Part shown: positions 32,074 through 43,714 of the stretch, one piece after another
Layout: every line of letters begins with the position of its first letter
How positions within the stretch are numbered: position 1 is the first letter of the stretch
Assembly: GCA_009801085.1 (NCBI GenBank)
Contig: VNWV01000001.1
Coordinates: forward strand, 5,890,001-5,954,000
From: Lasiodiplodia sp. COLG20
Taxonomy: Eukaryota > Ascomycota > Dothideomycetes > Botryosphaeriales > Botryosphaeriaceae
DNA length: 64,000 nucleotides
Direction of reading: 5' to 3'
The notes under the pieces: generated by a model
The model's database searches: none
Told to the model about the DNA's origin: nothing
The model's input: only the letters and a program-made list of their open reading frames with translations
Position numbers and translations under genes: made by a program

Positions 32074-33163
32074 CGTGAAGGGTGTTGAGGGTGTGTCGTG
32101 TGCAGGAATGGGTGCGTGCCAGAGCAATGGAAGGGGAGGGGGGTGGTGGGTGGTTGGCCTGCCTCGATGACGTTGGGCGGTGGAGCTGCAGGCAAGCTCA
32201 GGACCGCGTCGTCGGCAGCGGAGAGTGCAGCAGTGTGAAGCGATGCAGGTGAGGAGAGGGGCGTACTGGTGCCAAGGGGATGGGTGTCAATGGGTGTCTG
32301 CGTCTTGTACCTTCCCAGCTTCAGCGAACGGAGAGTTACTTGCGTGGCCAGGGTTGGCAGTCTGAGGCCGTTAAAACGACTTCCCCGCACACCAACCCAG
32401 CTCCACCCCCAGCTCCCGCCAATCACCGCCCCTGCGCCTGCATCCACCCGCACACTCCATCCGGTGCTGTCCGTCACCATCGCTGCCGGGTGCAGAATTG
32501 TGTCGAACGACGCTTTAACGATCCGAGCCTTACAAACCACGCTTTAGCCATTGGCGCTGTACGCCCTGCTCCGCCCCCGCATCCCGCACCCGAGCGCATC
32601 CCCCATATTCCCCGAGTCGTGCCGCGGCGCTCGAGTTGAACGACACCCGCCCCCTTGCCAGCGCAGCCTCACCGTACAATAGCCACAAATGATCGACACC
32701 ACGTCTGTTGGAGGAACATCTCACGTTTTGGCTTCGCTCCGCCCGTCTCATCAGCAAGCAACCGCTTGCGCCATTGCGCTCCAGACCTGACGAAACCCTG
32801 ACGCAGCGAGAAGCTGCCACTCTTGCATAGTCTTTTCTTCTAGCAACATGCATTCGTCCCCTACACCCTCTACCCCAACCCCCGAACGTGCTCGCTCCGT
32901 AAGTCAACTCAGACCCGCCCGGATAAGCTATCTACAGCAATTCGAAAGCCTGAACCTCCCGTCCTGTTCGCGCCTCGGAGCCCTGTACTCCCTGGACCAA
33001 GCCAGCATCACGAGGTATCAGCCAAGCCCAGCCCCTACCATGCTCCAACGACGCCCACCGAGTGTATGCCTTCAAACGCTGCCGAAACCATGAACTTTTT
33101 TTTTGTGAAGTGCCGGATACTGTATCCCGAAAAAAAGAGTGTTATAAGAGGAAGTCGTGGGGC
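32074..33163. other. Intergenic region between NIPSNAP and UBP3-like genes
   Basis: This holds the NIPSNAP promoter and the 3' flank of the deubiquitinase gene. An ATG frame at 32848-33093 (+) contains a GTAAGT and a possible acceptor 39 nt apart, but the product resembles nothing known; it is not called as a gene. Confidence 0.4.
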
Positions 33164-36022
33164 CTACGGCCTGACCCGTTCGTAGAAGAGAATGTAGGCC
33201 ACCTTGTTATCCTTGGCTCCCTTGTCTGCCATCGGTGTTCTCTTGCCCGTTGACGAGGCTGGGGTAGCCGTGCCGTTAACCACGCCGGACCACTTCTTTG
33301 ATCCAGCAGTGGAACCCGAACCGTTAACCTGACTCCATCCACCTTCCGCATGAGAGTCGTCTGCTTCGTCGAAGCCAGCCTGTTCGTAGATACTCTTGCT
33401 GGCACTTCCATTATCCTTCTTGTGCTGTTCAAGAGCCCTGGCGAGTATGCGGGGATCTTCCTCGCTACCGCCCTCAGCTACATCTTCACTGCGGATGCGT
33501 CGAAGAATGGTGTCGTCCATCCGAATCCATTCCCGACCATCTTGCCGGCGCACATCGACCGTGTAATGACCGCCGCTGGCTGTCTTTCCGTGGTGGTAGA
33601 CAACACCAGTCAAGCGGTACTTGGGTTCGCCGCCCTTGACAGCCAAGCCAGGGCGCATGTGCTGTGGGAATACCTCCTTCGGAATCTCTAGATCCAGAGG
33701 GTAGCCGACCTTCTTCCAAATCTTCTGAGTACCGCCAGTGTTGTCGTACTGGAAGCGCTTGAGATGGAGGATCAAGACCGGCGGGAGCGTTTCAATAAAC
33801 ACCTGCTTTGTGGCAGATGCGTTAGGTCCACGAGGAGAGTTGAAGTCACCCTGGAGTGTTTCGGGCCTTGTTAAGCCCTTCAGCGCATCCACAATGTTAT
33901 TCACATTAGGAGCGCCGATATCGAGCTGCAGAGGCTGATAGGGTTCGAGCGTAACCGAGGGCTTGAGACCTGGAACGCGAAGTTCCGAGCGCAGCTTTCC
34001 ACCGAAGATCTTAGTGATGGGCGTATCAGACTCGATGATTCCCGAGGACCTGGTCACGGACGATTTTTGCTTGGGTCCAACTTCGAGCCATCCATCAACC
34101 TGAGTCGAGTCGGTATTAGAAGCAGAAGCGGCATCATTAGTCGTCGTCGTGCTTGCAGGCGCGGTCTTCATAACGTGCACACATTCATCGTGAAGGCCAG
34201 CCAAAAGGAAACCCAGGAACTCCTCGGCATCTTGTTGATGACCGCGCTACGAAAATCAGCATTTGAGAAACATTGGCTCAGGACGCAACTCACCCGCATG
34301 TGAGAAAACCTTGGCAGACGCTTGATCACTTCGTAGACGAACTCGGGGATGAAACTTTCACCGTATTTTTCAAGTTCGGTATCCTTAAGTCGTAGTCTGA
34401 GCTGTTCCTGGGAGACTGCAGAGTCGATTATGGTGAATTCGCGCATGAACATTATCCTGCGTAATACGTCAGAGGTGATGTGGCATAGCGTCGCGTAGAA
34501 ACTTACATTGCGTCAAGCAAAGGTGTCTCGCTTTTGAAACTATACGCCGCACGCTTGCCCACCTGATCCAAAAAGTCATAAAATGGTATACAGAAAACAA
34601 GGGTTTGAAGAATCTTGCAGCTCGTTAGGAACGTGGTGATCTTGCTGGACAGAATTTATAGGGGCGACGACTTACAGAGTTCATATAGCACATGTTACCA
34701 GTATTTACAAGACCGCGAGGTGCAAGGAAACCAATTTTGTTGTCGGCGTTTACGTTGTAAGTCCGGAGCACGTCAGCCATCGAGTCGCTCTTGGCCGCAG
34801 CAAAACCGTTGACGGCTGAAACACCATTGGAGCCTGAAGCAGGTGCAGCAGCGGCAGCTGCCTTCTTGGTCCTCACGAGATCAGCCCATGACTTCGGAGC
34901 CGCTTTCAGCGTAGGTGATGTCGCAGTCGCGGTGCGTTCTGACTCGGGTGATGCAACGGTTGCCTGTTCCGCACTCTCGCCACCCTCTTGCGGCGCGTCG
35001 CCAACCGTGCTGGGCCTCTCGGCAGTTGACGTAGCGGTGCTGCCCTTGCGATGAGAGGCAGGCACGGCTGGCTTGATTGGAACGAGCGGAACCGCAGGGA
35101 TGGTAGCCTTGCGAGTGTGTCCAGTCGCAGCCTGTGTCTGGGGTGTTGCCGGCGGCATGGCTGATGAGGGTGTGGTAGGGTGAGTGGAATCGGCCTCTGA
35201 CTGAGCTTGCGACGTGGCGGGGGTCTCCTGCTCGGATGCAGCAGTAGCAGTAGGCTCAGCAGATTCAACTATCTGCATGTATTCTTCCGCCTCTGCTGGA
35301 TCTCTCACGGGAAGCTCCACGTTTGGCGCGCGCGAAGGTGGTTGTTCGCGCCTCCGGCGCCTCTGCCGGTGCGCTTTGGGTGGGAAAGGCTCATCAGGGT
35401 TCGAGTACCATGGTAGCTGTATCCTGCTCAGCCCACCTGCAATTACTAGTCCATTTCGAGACAAACTTACGGAAGGATAAAACGGCATCTTCACTCCAGG
35501 AGATGGTGGCGCATGCTGTGACATGAGAGCCGGGTGAGATGTTACAGGAATGAGAGGCGGGGTCGCTGTGCTCTGCGCGATGGTTGGTGTCGATGGCGAC
35601 ACCAGCGTCTGCGAATGAACCGAAGGAGTTGACGGCGCAGGCTGTGGCGTCGATGAATGCGCGACCAGCGGGGCTGGAGGCGTATGAGTATGGGCAACCG
35701 GCGGCGTGCGGACGGGTTGGCGGTGAACAGGGGCGACAGACTGGATGTGAGGGTGCGACGAGACAACCACGGGAGAGTGTTGCTGAGGCGGCGGCGGGTG
35801 CTGAGGGAAGTGGCGAGGCGGCAGCGCATGCTGATACTGCGGGTGGTGATATTGCGGCGGATAGAACTGCTGCGGGTAGTAGGGGTGGGCGCCAGGGAAT
35901 TGCGCGGGATGGTGGTAGCCGCCGTACATGTTCATCGGCACCGGGGAATGGGCCTGCGGCGGCATGTAGTAATGGTCGCCCTGCCGCCGAATGGCAGGCG
36001 GCATGTGGGATCCTGGCATCAT
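33164..36022 (-). CDS. Ubiquitin carboxyl-terminal hydrolase, Ubp3/USP10 type
   Basis: Ubp3 and USP10 are deubiquitinases involved in ribophagy, vesicle traffic and stress-granule biology together with the Bre5/G3BP cofactor. Exons are 36022-35471, 35416-34676, 34613-34507, 34456-34294 and 34246-33164, giving 881 aa. The N-terminal about 400 residues are disordered, Pro/Gln/His-rich. The USP catalytic domain has the Cys box GLVNTGNMCYMNS (C427), RGHQQDAEEFLGFLLAGLHD (H524-D527), the VLILHLKRFQYDN block, and the His box YHHGKTASGGHYTVDV (H748) followed by WIRMDD (D765/D766). The intron at 35417-35470 is 54 nt without a stop, so it is easily missed; removing it gives FYPSLPWYSNPDEPFPP, a motif typical of fungal Ubp3. 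The start codon choice (36022 or 36019) is uncertain, and further upstream coding sequence cannot be excluded. Confidence 0.87.
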
Positions 36023-37042
36023 GGGTGCGGCGGAGACGGGTGCCTCACAGTCAGCGCTGGCCGGTCAAGGACCTAGCGACCGACTTGTGAGGCGCGGGTG
36101 GACGACGGTGGGACTGCCAACGCGAGCCGGCAGAAAGGGCGATGAATGAGCGCCGGAAGGTGGTGGCGCTGCGGTTGCCGCTTGGGGTGAGGTGGTGATA
36201 GTGCGTCGTGGTCGGGGTCGCGGAGGATGATCGGCTCGTCGACAACAATTTGGCGCAAGGCGTTAGAGATCGCCGCCGACTGGGGCGGGGGCGCGGCGGG
36301 CAGTGGGCTGTTCCTGCCCACAGGATGGTCGTGATGCAGGCGGCCTTTCACCAGCCTGTCAAGAGCTTGACGTTCTCGCGCGCGCCGGTCCGGCGTTTGC
36401 GGCCTCTTTCAAGGTTTAGGAGCTTGCGGCTCAAGGGCTGCTCGCCAAGCGCGGAGCGGAACGGAGGGGCGGAGGAAGGTTTCAGTGATTCGGCAACGGG
36501 CGTGCGGGCAGGTCCTTTCAGCCTGGAGTTCCCGAGAGCACGTTTCGTGTAGTGCGAGCGCTGTGGATCACGCGTTGCTCGCGTTTGTGCGTCTGCAGAG
36601 CATGACGGCACAGCTATCGATGTACATGGGCTGACTTGCAGTAATTCTGAGGCAACAGCCCGCCCCCCCGCTTCAACGTCTTCTACCCACCCGCGCGCAT
36701 GCAGGATTCCGGCCGCGCCAGAAGCTTCTATACTTGATCCGTAACAGTGCAAGCCTTCTTTGACCGTCCAGCGCCAACTGCACTGGTTTGGCCACCGTCT
36801 CAGTCACGTGCTGGATGCACCACCCAGTCCGTCGCTCCCGTCGACTCAACGCCCCGAAGACCGTCTCGCCCCGGAGGACTCCCTTCTGCAAGTCCGCCTT
36901 CGGGGGACCAGCAATCTCACCCTACACATTTCATCGCAACTCGCCTCTGGGCATTCCTCTCGACTCTTACGTCTCTGGCTAGCTGTTGGCACCGAATAGG
37001 CGTTGGCGGGGTCTTTTGCCGCATCGTCATAGCTGCAGCGTC
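36023..37042. promoter_or_regulatory. Divergent promoter between UBP3-like and RNF10-like genes
   Basis: These 1020 bp separate two divergent start codons. The part next to UBP3 (36073-36400) is open on the minus strand without an ATG; it could in principle be an upstream exon but has no clear splice connection. No other gene was seen. Confidence 0.4.
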
Positions 37043-39378
37043 ATGTCCGCGAATCCGCCGGGTGCGATAGCCGCCTCCAAGTCAACCACCACCGCGGCTC
37101 AACTATCACCTCAAGCACAATCCGGCTCGTCGTCTGCTGGCGACAGCTACGGTCAGCGTCGCGCCGGCGGTTCTGGCAGTTTCGGCGCGGGAGCAGCGTC
37201 GCGAGCTTACCCCTCGCCTCGCCACAATCAAGCCTCGAAGAGGAAGCACAAGTCCGCTAAACGCCCTGGGTTGGGGAACGAGGATGCCATTGCGGAAGCT
37301 GTAAGCTTTCTCCCACCTTTCCTTTGGTGAATGTGACGCTGATATAGCCGCGGCACAGGTCGCCATGCGTTCCACCGGTAGCCGCAAGGGCCAGACTTCC
37401 ATCACCCATCTGATGAACTTCAGTCTGCCCCCGCGCCCCCAGAACCATTTTCACGGTCACGGTCGTTCTTATAGGAGAAATCCAGCATGGGGCCCAGGCT
37501 CGGGCTACCATGCGGTGGACAAGGCGAGGTTAGTGGAAGCATGGTTGCGTCTTATCGGAGCGCCTTCTAACGTGCCTCAGATATGTCCACGCGAATTACC
37601 GCTTCATTGTCGACCCTCGTGGTGACTATGAAAAGCAAGCCATTGATGCGGATGTCCACCTGGACTGGAACAATGTCCTACAGGTTCTGGCGTCTGCTCA
37701 ATCGCAGTCTGCTTCCTGCCCAATTTGTTTGGAGACACCTGTCGCCCCTCGGATGGCGAGATGTGGCCACATCTTTTGCCTGCCATGCCTGATTCGGTTC
37801 ATGCATGCTGAGGCTGAAACCAAGCTCCCGGAGAAGAAGGCGAAATCAAAAAAATGTCCGATTTGCGAAGACAACATTTACATGTCCGATACTAGACCCA
37901 CGCGATTTTACGTTGGACAAGAAGGCGAGCCTCCTCGGGAGGGTGCAGACGTCGTACTTCGATTGGTTATGCGATCCTCTGGCAGCATGCTTGCCCTGCC
38001 CAGAGATGGCGCAGATGCTCTGCCGAAAGGTGAAGAGATCCCTTGGTACATAGCTGCTGAGGTCATGGACTACGCCCGAATCATGAAGGGGAGTGAGGAC
38101 TACATGACCGAGCAGTTGGAAGACGACATTCGAGAGATCGAACGTCAGGCCAGGGAGGACGAGGTTATGTTTGGCGAAGACAATATGGAGTGGACCCGGA
38201 AGGCTATCAGAATGATCAAGGAGACAAAAGAGAAAATGAAAGGTATTGGGAACCCCCCTACGTCTGCCACGAAGCCGCCAGAGAGTAAGTCAAAAAAGCC
38301 TGGGTCAGCAGTGGAGGAACCGAACGCCGACACATCTCTTGCTGCTTCTGCAGCTTCGAATCCCGAGCAAACACCAGCCAATGAGGAAGACCGTGGACCG
38401 GGGGATACGACAGTGCAACCTAGCGGCGATGTTACTGAGCAAGCTTCTGTGGACAAACCCAGCGAACAGCAGTCGGCGAGTACGAGCAACCTCTCCAAAT
38501 CCCTGGCCGAGTTCCGGAACCGTCAACCCGATAATCAGACACCATCGGAATATTACTTTTACCAAGCCTTGCTTCACTATTATCTCTCGCCCTTGGACAT
38601 TCGCATTCTCAAAGTGGCATTCGGCAATTTTGCGTCTTTTCCTTCAACGATCCTGCCAAGAGTAGAACGAGTGTCGACCGGTCACGTTGTAGATGACGAC
38701 TTGCGGAAGCGCACCAAATACCTAGCGCATTTGCCATACGGTTGCGAAGTTGGCTTTCTAGAATGCGACTGGACGGACACAGTCGCCCCAGAGGTTCTTG
38801 AGAAGTTCAAACCTGAGATTGAGCGGAGACGGAAACGAAATCATGACAAGGAGATGAAGGAGGAGAAGGCGCGTGTGCGGGCAGAAAAGGAGGAGGACCA
38901 AAAGGCTTACGCGCAAGCTCGACGCAAGAGAAACAGCATCTCCAATACGCGCTTCACGGCCGATGATTTCCAGCCCTTGGTACCTGGAGAGGTCTCAGGA
39001 TCTATTGAGGCCGTCGAGGTTGACGACGCTTCATCGTCGCCTCCGTATGCCCAACGCCAAGGTTCTGCCTTTGCGTCGCTTGCTTCTCCGTCGACAAGTC
39101 CGAGTGCGCCCCGAACAGTTTGGGGCACAACGGCTATTCCGGGATCAAGTCCGGCGGTGCATGCGCCTACACACGAGCATGATGCGGATGATGGTTGGCT
39201 CCAAGGGTGGGAGAAAGATCTGCTCAGGGAGGATGAGATGATCGCGCAGGCACAGGCTTTGTCTCTTGGGAACGGCGAGAGCTCAAGCGCCGGTGCGGGC
39301 GCTGGAGGAGGGGGAGGAGGAAAGAAGAAGAAAAAGAAGATAACGTTGATGAGCACCAATGCGCGGAGAGGAGCGTGA
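37043..39378 (+). CDS. RING finger E3 ubiquitin ligase, RNF10/Mag2 type
   Basis: RNF10 and yeast Mag2 are RING ligases linked to ubiquitylation of 40S subunits during ribosome quality control. Exons are 37043-37300, 37359-37528 and 37581-39378, giving 741 aa. The family signature lies just before the RING: TSITHLMNFSLPPRP and, across splice 2, RYVHANYRFIVDPRGDY. The RING (residues about 180-235) reads CPICLETPVAPRMARCGHIF, CLPCLIRF and CPICEDNIY, a C3HC4 arrangement with a Lys-rich insert. After it, PTRFYVGQEGEPP and LVMRSSGSMLALP match the conserved post-RING region. A helical acidic segment, a Ser/Thr-rich linker, a second conserved block (YYFYQALLHYYLSPLDIRIL) and a charged C-terminus ending in a Lys-rich tract follow. 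It is head to head with the deubiquitinase gene. Confidence 0.85.
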
Positions 39379-39838
39379 AAGCGGAGGACTATTGTCAGGG
39401 GTGTGATTGGCCAGGGTGAACCAGGCACCCGGGTACCTTGCATGGAGCGCTTCGCGAAGGAGGGTCAGCAGCGTCTTGGGATTTTAGTGTAAACAAAATT
39501 TCCTCCACACAGCACATCTCGTAATTCCTGGCAGCGCGATCGATAGACGCAATAGGATGGTGATGTCGGAGTGAGGGTTGTATTGCAGTGATGTAATTGG
39601 GCGTTAGCTTGAGCACGGCGGCGCCGCTTCTCAAATTTGGCGGTGTCACTCTGTCAACAAAGGCCGAGGGAGGCACGATTTGCAACAACACACCTCTGCG
39701 AAAGCACTGAGTCGCGCAGAGCACGGAGGCCGTCAGTCTCGCACATTGCCCGCGCTGCCCAGGGAATTTGCGCTCCCCCGCCCGCTCGCCGTTCACCTCA
39801 TCGTCGCCGCCGCTGCCGTTCAGACCGCCTCCTTAACC
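39379..39838. other. Intergenic region between RNF10-like gene and ERG4
   Basis: The 460-bp 3' flank of the RING gene and promoter of ERG4. No gene or repeat was recognised. Confidence 0.5.
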
Positions 39839-41751
39839 ATGTCTCAGCGAGTGACGCGTTCGCAGACTGGAGCCACGCCCAGGTATTTATACCGCCCTAC
39901 AAGCGACAAGACGGCACCGCATACCCGAGGCATTGCGCCAATTGGCCTGCGCCACGCCGTCTTCCGCGTCTCCAACACCGCAATGGCCTGAGACCCTGAC
40001 CTCCAGCAACAGGAAGCCTTCCAACCCGGGATTCGTCGAGACTCCTGGACGCCGCCGCACCACGCGCAAAGCTGCTCTCCAGAGCGCTGACGGCGATTCT
40101 TCCGAGAACGGAACGCCTGTCCCCGTCGCTGTCCCCATCAAGACCGAAGAGCCCCTTTCGAACGGGAACGTATACGCTAATGGCTTTGCTAACGGCCATG
40201 CGAACGGCCATGCGAACGGCCACGCCAATGGCCACGCGACCAACGGCCATGTTGCGGAGGAGAAGCCCAAGAAGGAGGTCATCGACCCGACCATCTCGGA
40301 GGCCTCTCCACACTTCGAGTTCGGTGGTTCCTGGGGTACGGGCGCCATGATGATCGGCTTTCCCATGTTGATGTACTACATGTGGTTGGGTGCGACGTTC
40401 TACGGTGGCCGTCCTCCGACACCAGCCGAGGGCGAGAGCCTGGGAGAGTTTTTCCAGCACCTGGTCCAGCTGTGCTATGATAACGCATTCCCGCACGCAC
40501 GCGCCTGGACCATTTACTGGACCTTCATGGCCATCCAGATCGTCTTCTATCTGTACATGCCCGGCGTGTACTCCAAGGGCCAGGCGCTGCCGCACCTCGG
40601 TGGCAAGCAGCTAGAGTACTACTGCTCTGCGGTCTGGAGCTGGTACACGAGCATCGTCCTGGGCCTGGTTCTGCACTACACTGGCCACTTCAAGCTGTAC
40701 ACCTTGATCGACGAGTTCGGGTCCCTCATGTCCGTCGCGATCATTTCGGGCTTCCTTATGAGCTTCTACTTCTACATCAGTGCCCACCTTCGTGGTGCCA
40801 CTGTTCGTATGACGGGATACCCGGTCTATGATTTCTTCATGGGGGCTGAGCTGAACCCGCGCCTGTTTGGATGGCTGGATTGGAAGATGTTCTTCGAGGT
40901 CAGAATGCCTTGGTTCATCCTGTTCTTCCTCACTCTTGGCACGGCGGCAAGGCAGTATGAGAACTACGGCTACGTCTCCGGCGAAGTTTGCTTCCTCCTC
41001 ATGGCACACTGGCTCTACGCGAACGCTTGCTCTAAGGGCGAGGAGATGATCGTCACGACTTGGTATGTGGATTCGTCGCACGCATAACTTCGTACAGCAT
41101 CGTTAACATAACTTTTTTTTTTTTCTCTTTTTTTAGGGACATGTACTTCGAGAAGCTTGGCTTCATGCTTACCTTCTGGAACCTTGCTGGTGTGCCGCTT
41201 AGCTACTGCCACTGCACGCTCTACCTCGCCAACCACCACCCGTCTGAATACGAGCACTCCAAGTGGCTCCTCTTGGCGCTCTTCCCTGCGTACATGTTTG
41301 TCTACTGGGTCTGGGACACGGCGAACAGCCAGAAGAACCACTTCCGCCGGAAGGAGCGTGGCTCGGACTACGACCGCAAGACGTTCCCCGTTCTGCCCTG
41401 GCGCGAGGTGCACAACCCCAAGGTCATCCACACGAACACTGGCAAGGATCTTCTGGCGGACGGCTGGTACGGTCTTGCGCGCAAGATCCATTACGCCTGT
41501 GACCTCTACTTTGCGCTGAACTGGGGCTTTATCTGCGGTTTCGGCAGCCCGTTCCCATGGTTCTACCCGGTCTTCTTCAGCCTGATGATCGTGCACCGCG
41601 CAGCCAGAGACATCCAGCGCTGCAGGGAGCGGTATGGCGAGGCCTGGAAGGAGTACGAGCGCCAGGTGCCGTATCTCTTCATCCCGGTAAGTTAGGCTCT
41701 TGAGTAATTGATGGTCATGTGGACTAACTGCCCCTGCAGTACGTTATCTAA
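39839..41751 (+). CDS. ERG4: Delta(24(24(1)))-sterol reductase (Erg4)
   Basis: Erg4 reduces the C24(28) double bond with NADPH in the last step of ergosterol synthesis in the ER. Exons are 39839-39882, 40007-41062, 41137-41686 and 41740-41751, giving 553 aa. The acceptor of intron 1 could also lie 6 nt later without a frame change. The N-terminal about 110 residues are hydrophilic and contain an Asn-Gly-His-Ala tandem repeat. From [20 protein letters not shown] on, the protein is an eight- to nine-pass membrane reductase of the ERG4/ERG24 family, with [50 protein letters not shown] and the C-terminal [10 protein letters not shown]...YGEAWKEYE. The last exon is 12 nt and supplies the conserved end YVI after PYLFIP. 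The second intron has a long T tract before its acceptor. Confidence 0.95.
40187..40252 (+). repeat. 12-bp coding tandem repeat in ERG4 (Asn-Gly-His-Ala)
   Basis: About five imperfect copies of a 12-bp unit (aacggccatgcg and variants) encode NGHA repeats in the hydrophilic N-terminus of Erg4. Copies differ by synonymous changes (aat/aac, cac/cat) and the last carries an inserted Thr. The frame is preserved throughout. Confidence 0.75.
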
Positions 41752-43714
41752 GCAACGGACCGAGTCCGAGGATGGGGTTTTCTTAGGCGCCGCGCGTGAG
41801 TACGGCGCTTCGAGAGTGCCTTAGTTCACGCCCAGGAAGACCGCTTCGATTCATTCAGTTCTACAAATTCTTCCCACCGTATCGTTGGAGCTAGCATCGC
41901 AAGCAAGGTTTTAATCAGCAGTCTCTTTGACGGCGTAATACCCAATTCATTCTTGACAGTAGGTGGGATTAGGAGAGGAGGATTCGGGGAGCAGAGTTGC
42001 ATTTTTGCACAAGAGAGCATGTATATGACGGCATGCTTTCGAAAGAAATGAACAAAGACGAATGGTGTTTTGGATGCTGCTTTGGGTGCTTCTGTCGTTG
42101 GCTTTGGGGGTTGGTTCCGCTATTCGCCGTCACACGGGTAGGGCTATGAGTAGCATCTTAATAGTAATACAAGGATCGATGAGTTAGTAGAATGCTGATG
42201 CGAGTACAGTGCGACTGCGGCTCACGAAGGGCAAAGATATTTGTGGGTTTTTCCAGGCCTGCAGTTCCCATGATGCGAGCAAACATCCATTTAATGCATG
42301 CATGTCTCGGGAGCGTCGCCCGGCATCAGCAGCGCATTTCACGTCTGCGCACGCGCGCACGCTTTGTGTCAGCGCCACGTTGACAGCGCAGCCGGGATTC
42401 GTACCTTTCTTCGACCCTCGAAGGCGTTCCGATGCTGCGCGTGGACTTGGTTAACAAACAAGGCCAATGCGCTCACCGGCCCGAGGCACGTTCTCTTGGC
42501 CGGAGAAAGCGCGCGCCCCTAATTTCGACGTCGTGCCAATGCACATCCGAACACTGCACCTGCTGAGAGGAGCGATCGGCACACAATCCGTCTGACGGGT
42601 GGAGCACGGCGGCCGGAAAATGCGTCCCTTCCGCGTAGGGCAGGTATGTATCGGCGACGCCGTAAGCAGTTCTCGGCCCAGCACGAGATCATTCCTATTT
42701 GACGGGGCTGGCAGATGGAGCCGGTTCCGACATGGCGATTTGCTTTTGCTGGTTTGCGCCTCTTCCGACCTGTGCTCGCATGAGGCCCCTTCGTGCGGTC
42801 GATCCTGTTTCGTGTGGCTGAGGAGCGCGCGAGGATTGGTCGGCGCATCTGAGCGTCTCCTCGGCCTCACCCCGCACGAGGTACGGGTGGCACCAGGCAC
42901 GCACGTCCTTAAGCTTTGGCGGCTTGCGATCATACGGGCATTCATTTTATTGTCGGCTGGACTGAAGGTTGATGTTAACGAGGATGTGGAAGGTTGTACT
43001 TGCCCCCCCGATTCGCTGAATTTCTCATTTTCATTTTTTGGCTTTCCCTATTATTGGAAGCGCATTCAGCTCCTCATTCGTTAAGCTTTATGAACCGGTT
43101 GACAGGCCCGGCAGGGTGCATATGCCACGCCATGCGAGGACCAAGAGCAAGGAAGCAAATAAGCACGGGGAACCGAGAAATCCATGATGCGCACGACCTA
43201 CCACGCCGGCCCACGCGCCCAAGATAATCCTCTCACTGCCTCAGCCGCCCATGCATGCCCTGCGATTCGCGCCCCGTCCCGGCACCCGTTTGCCACACTC
43301 CCCTTTACCACCTGCATGCACGAGCGGCCTATCCGAATCCCGTGGTGGGGCAGCTGTAGGTACCCTGGTCTTTCCCGCTTCTTACGCTATTCCAACCCTG
43401 AAAACGCTGAATGATCGGCCGTCTGTCAGGGCTGCCCGCCTGCCGCTCATGATCATGGGCATGGGCCCTGGAGATTATCGCCGAACTTGCATATATACTT
43501 CTTGATGGCCCAGCGCCGCTCCGATATGCTGAAGCTGGTCTATTCTAATTTCTGAAATCTCTCGTTTATCTGTCTTCACATACAGCCTTATCTTCGCACA
43601 CACAACGCTGACACCAGCATTCGTTCGCGTGTGATACTGGCTCGTTGGCATTTCCAGCTCCCATCGTTGTCCGTTGCTGCTGGTCCTTGACCGGTTGCCC
43701 TCCTGCCGATCATC
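41752..43714. other. Intergenic region between ERG4 and the Vps62-like gene
   Basis: Two kilobases without a supported gene. Overlapping frames on both strands near 42450-43080 (up to 164 codons) have no recognisable domain. The stretch is the ERG4 3' flank, then the upstream region and leader of the Vps62-like gene. Confidence 0.5.

Noticed and set aside
32848..33093. Plus-strand 81-codon ATG frame with a GTAAGT and an acceptor
   Set aside because: The implied intron would be only 39 nt, no family is recognised, and it runs into the 3' flank of the deubiquitinase gene.
36073..36400. Minus-strand open stretch as a first exon of the UBP3-like gene
   Set aside because: No ATG in frame and no convincing donor-acceptor pair to the main coding exon; left as promoter.
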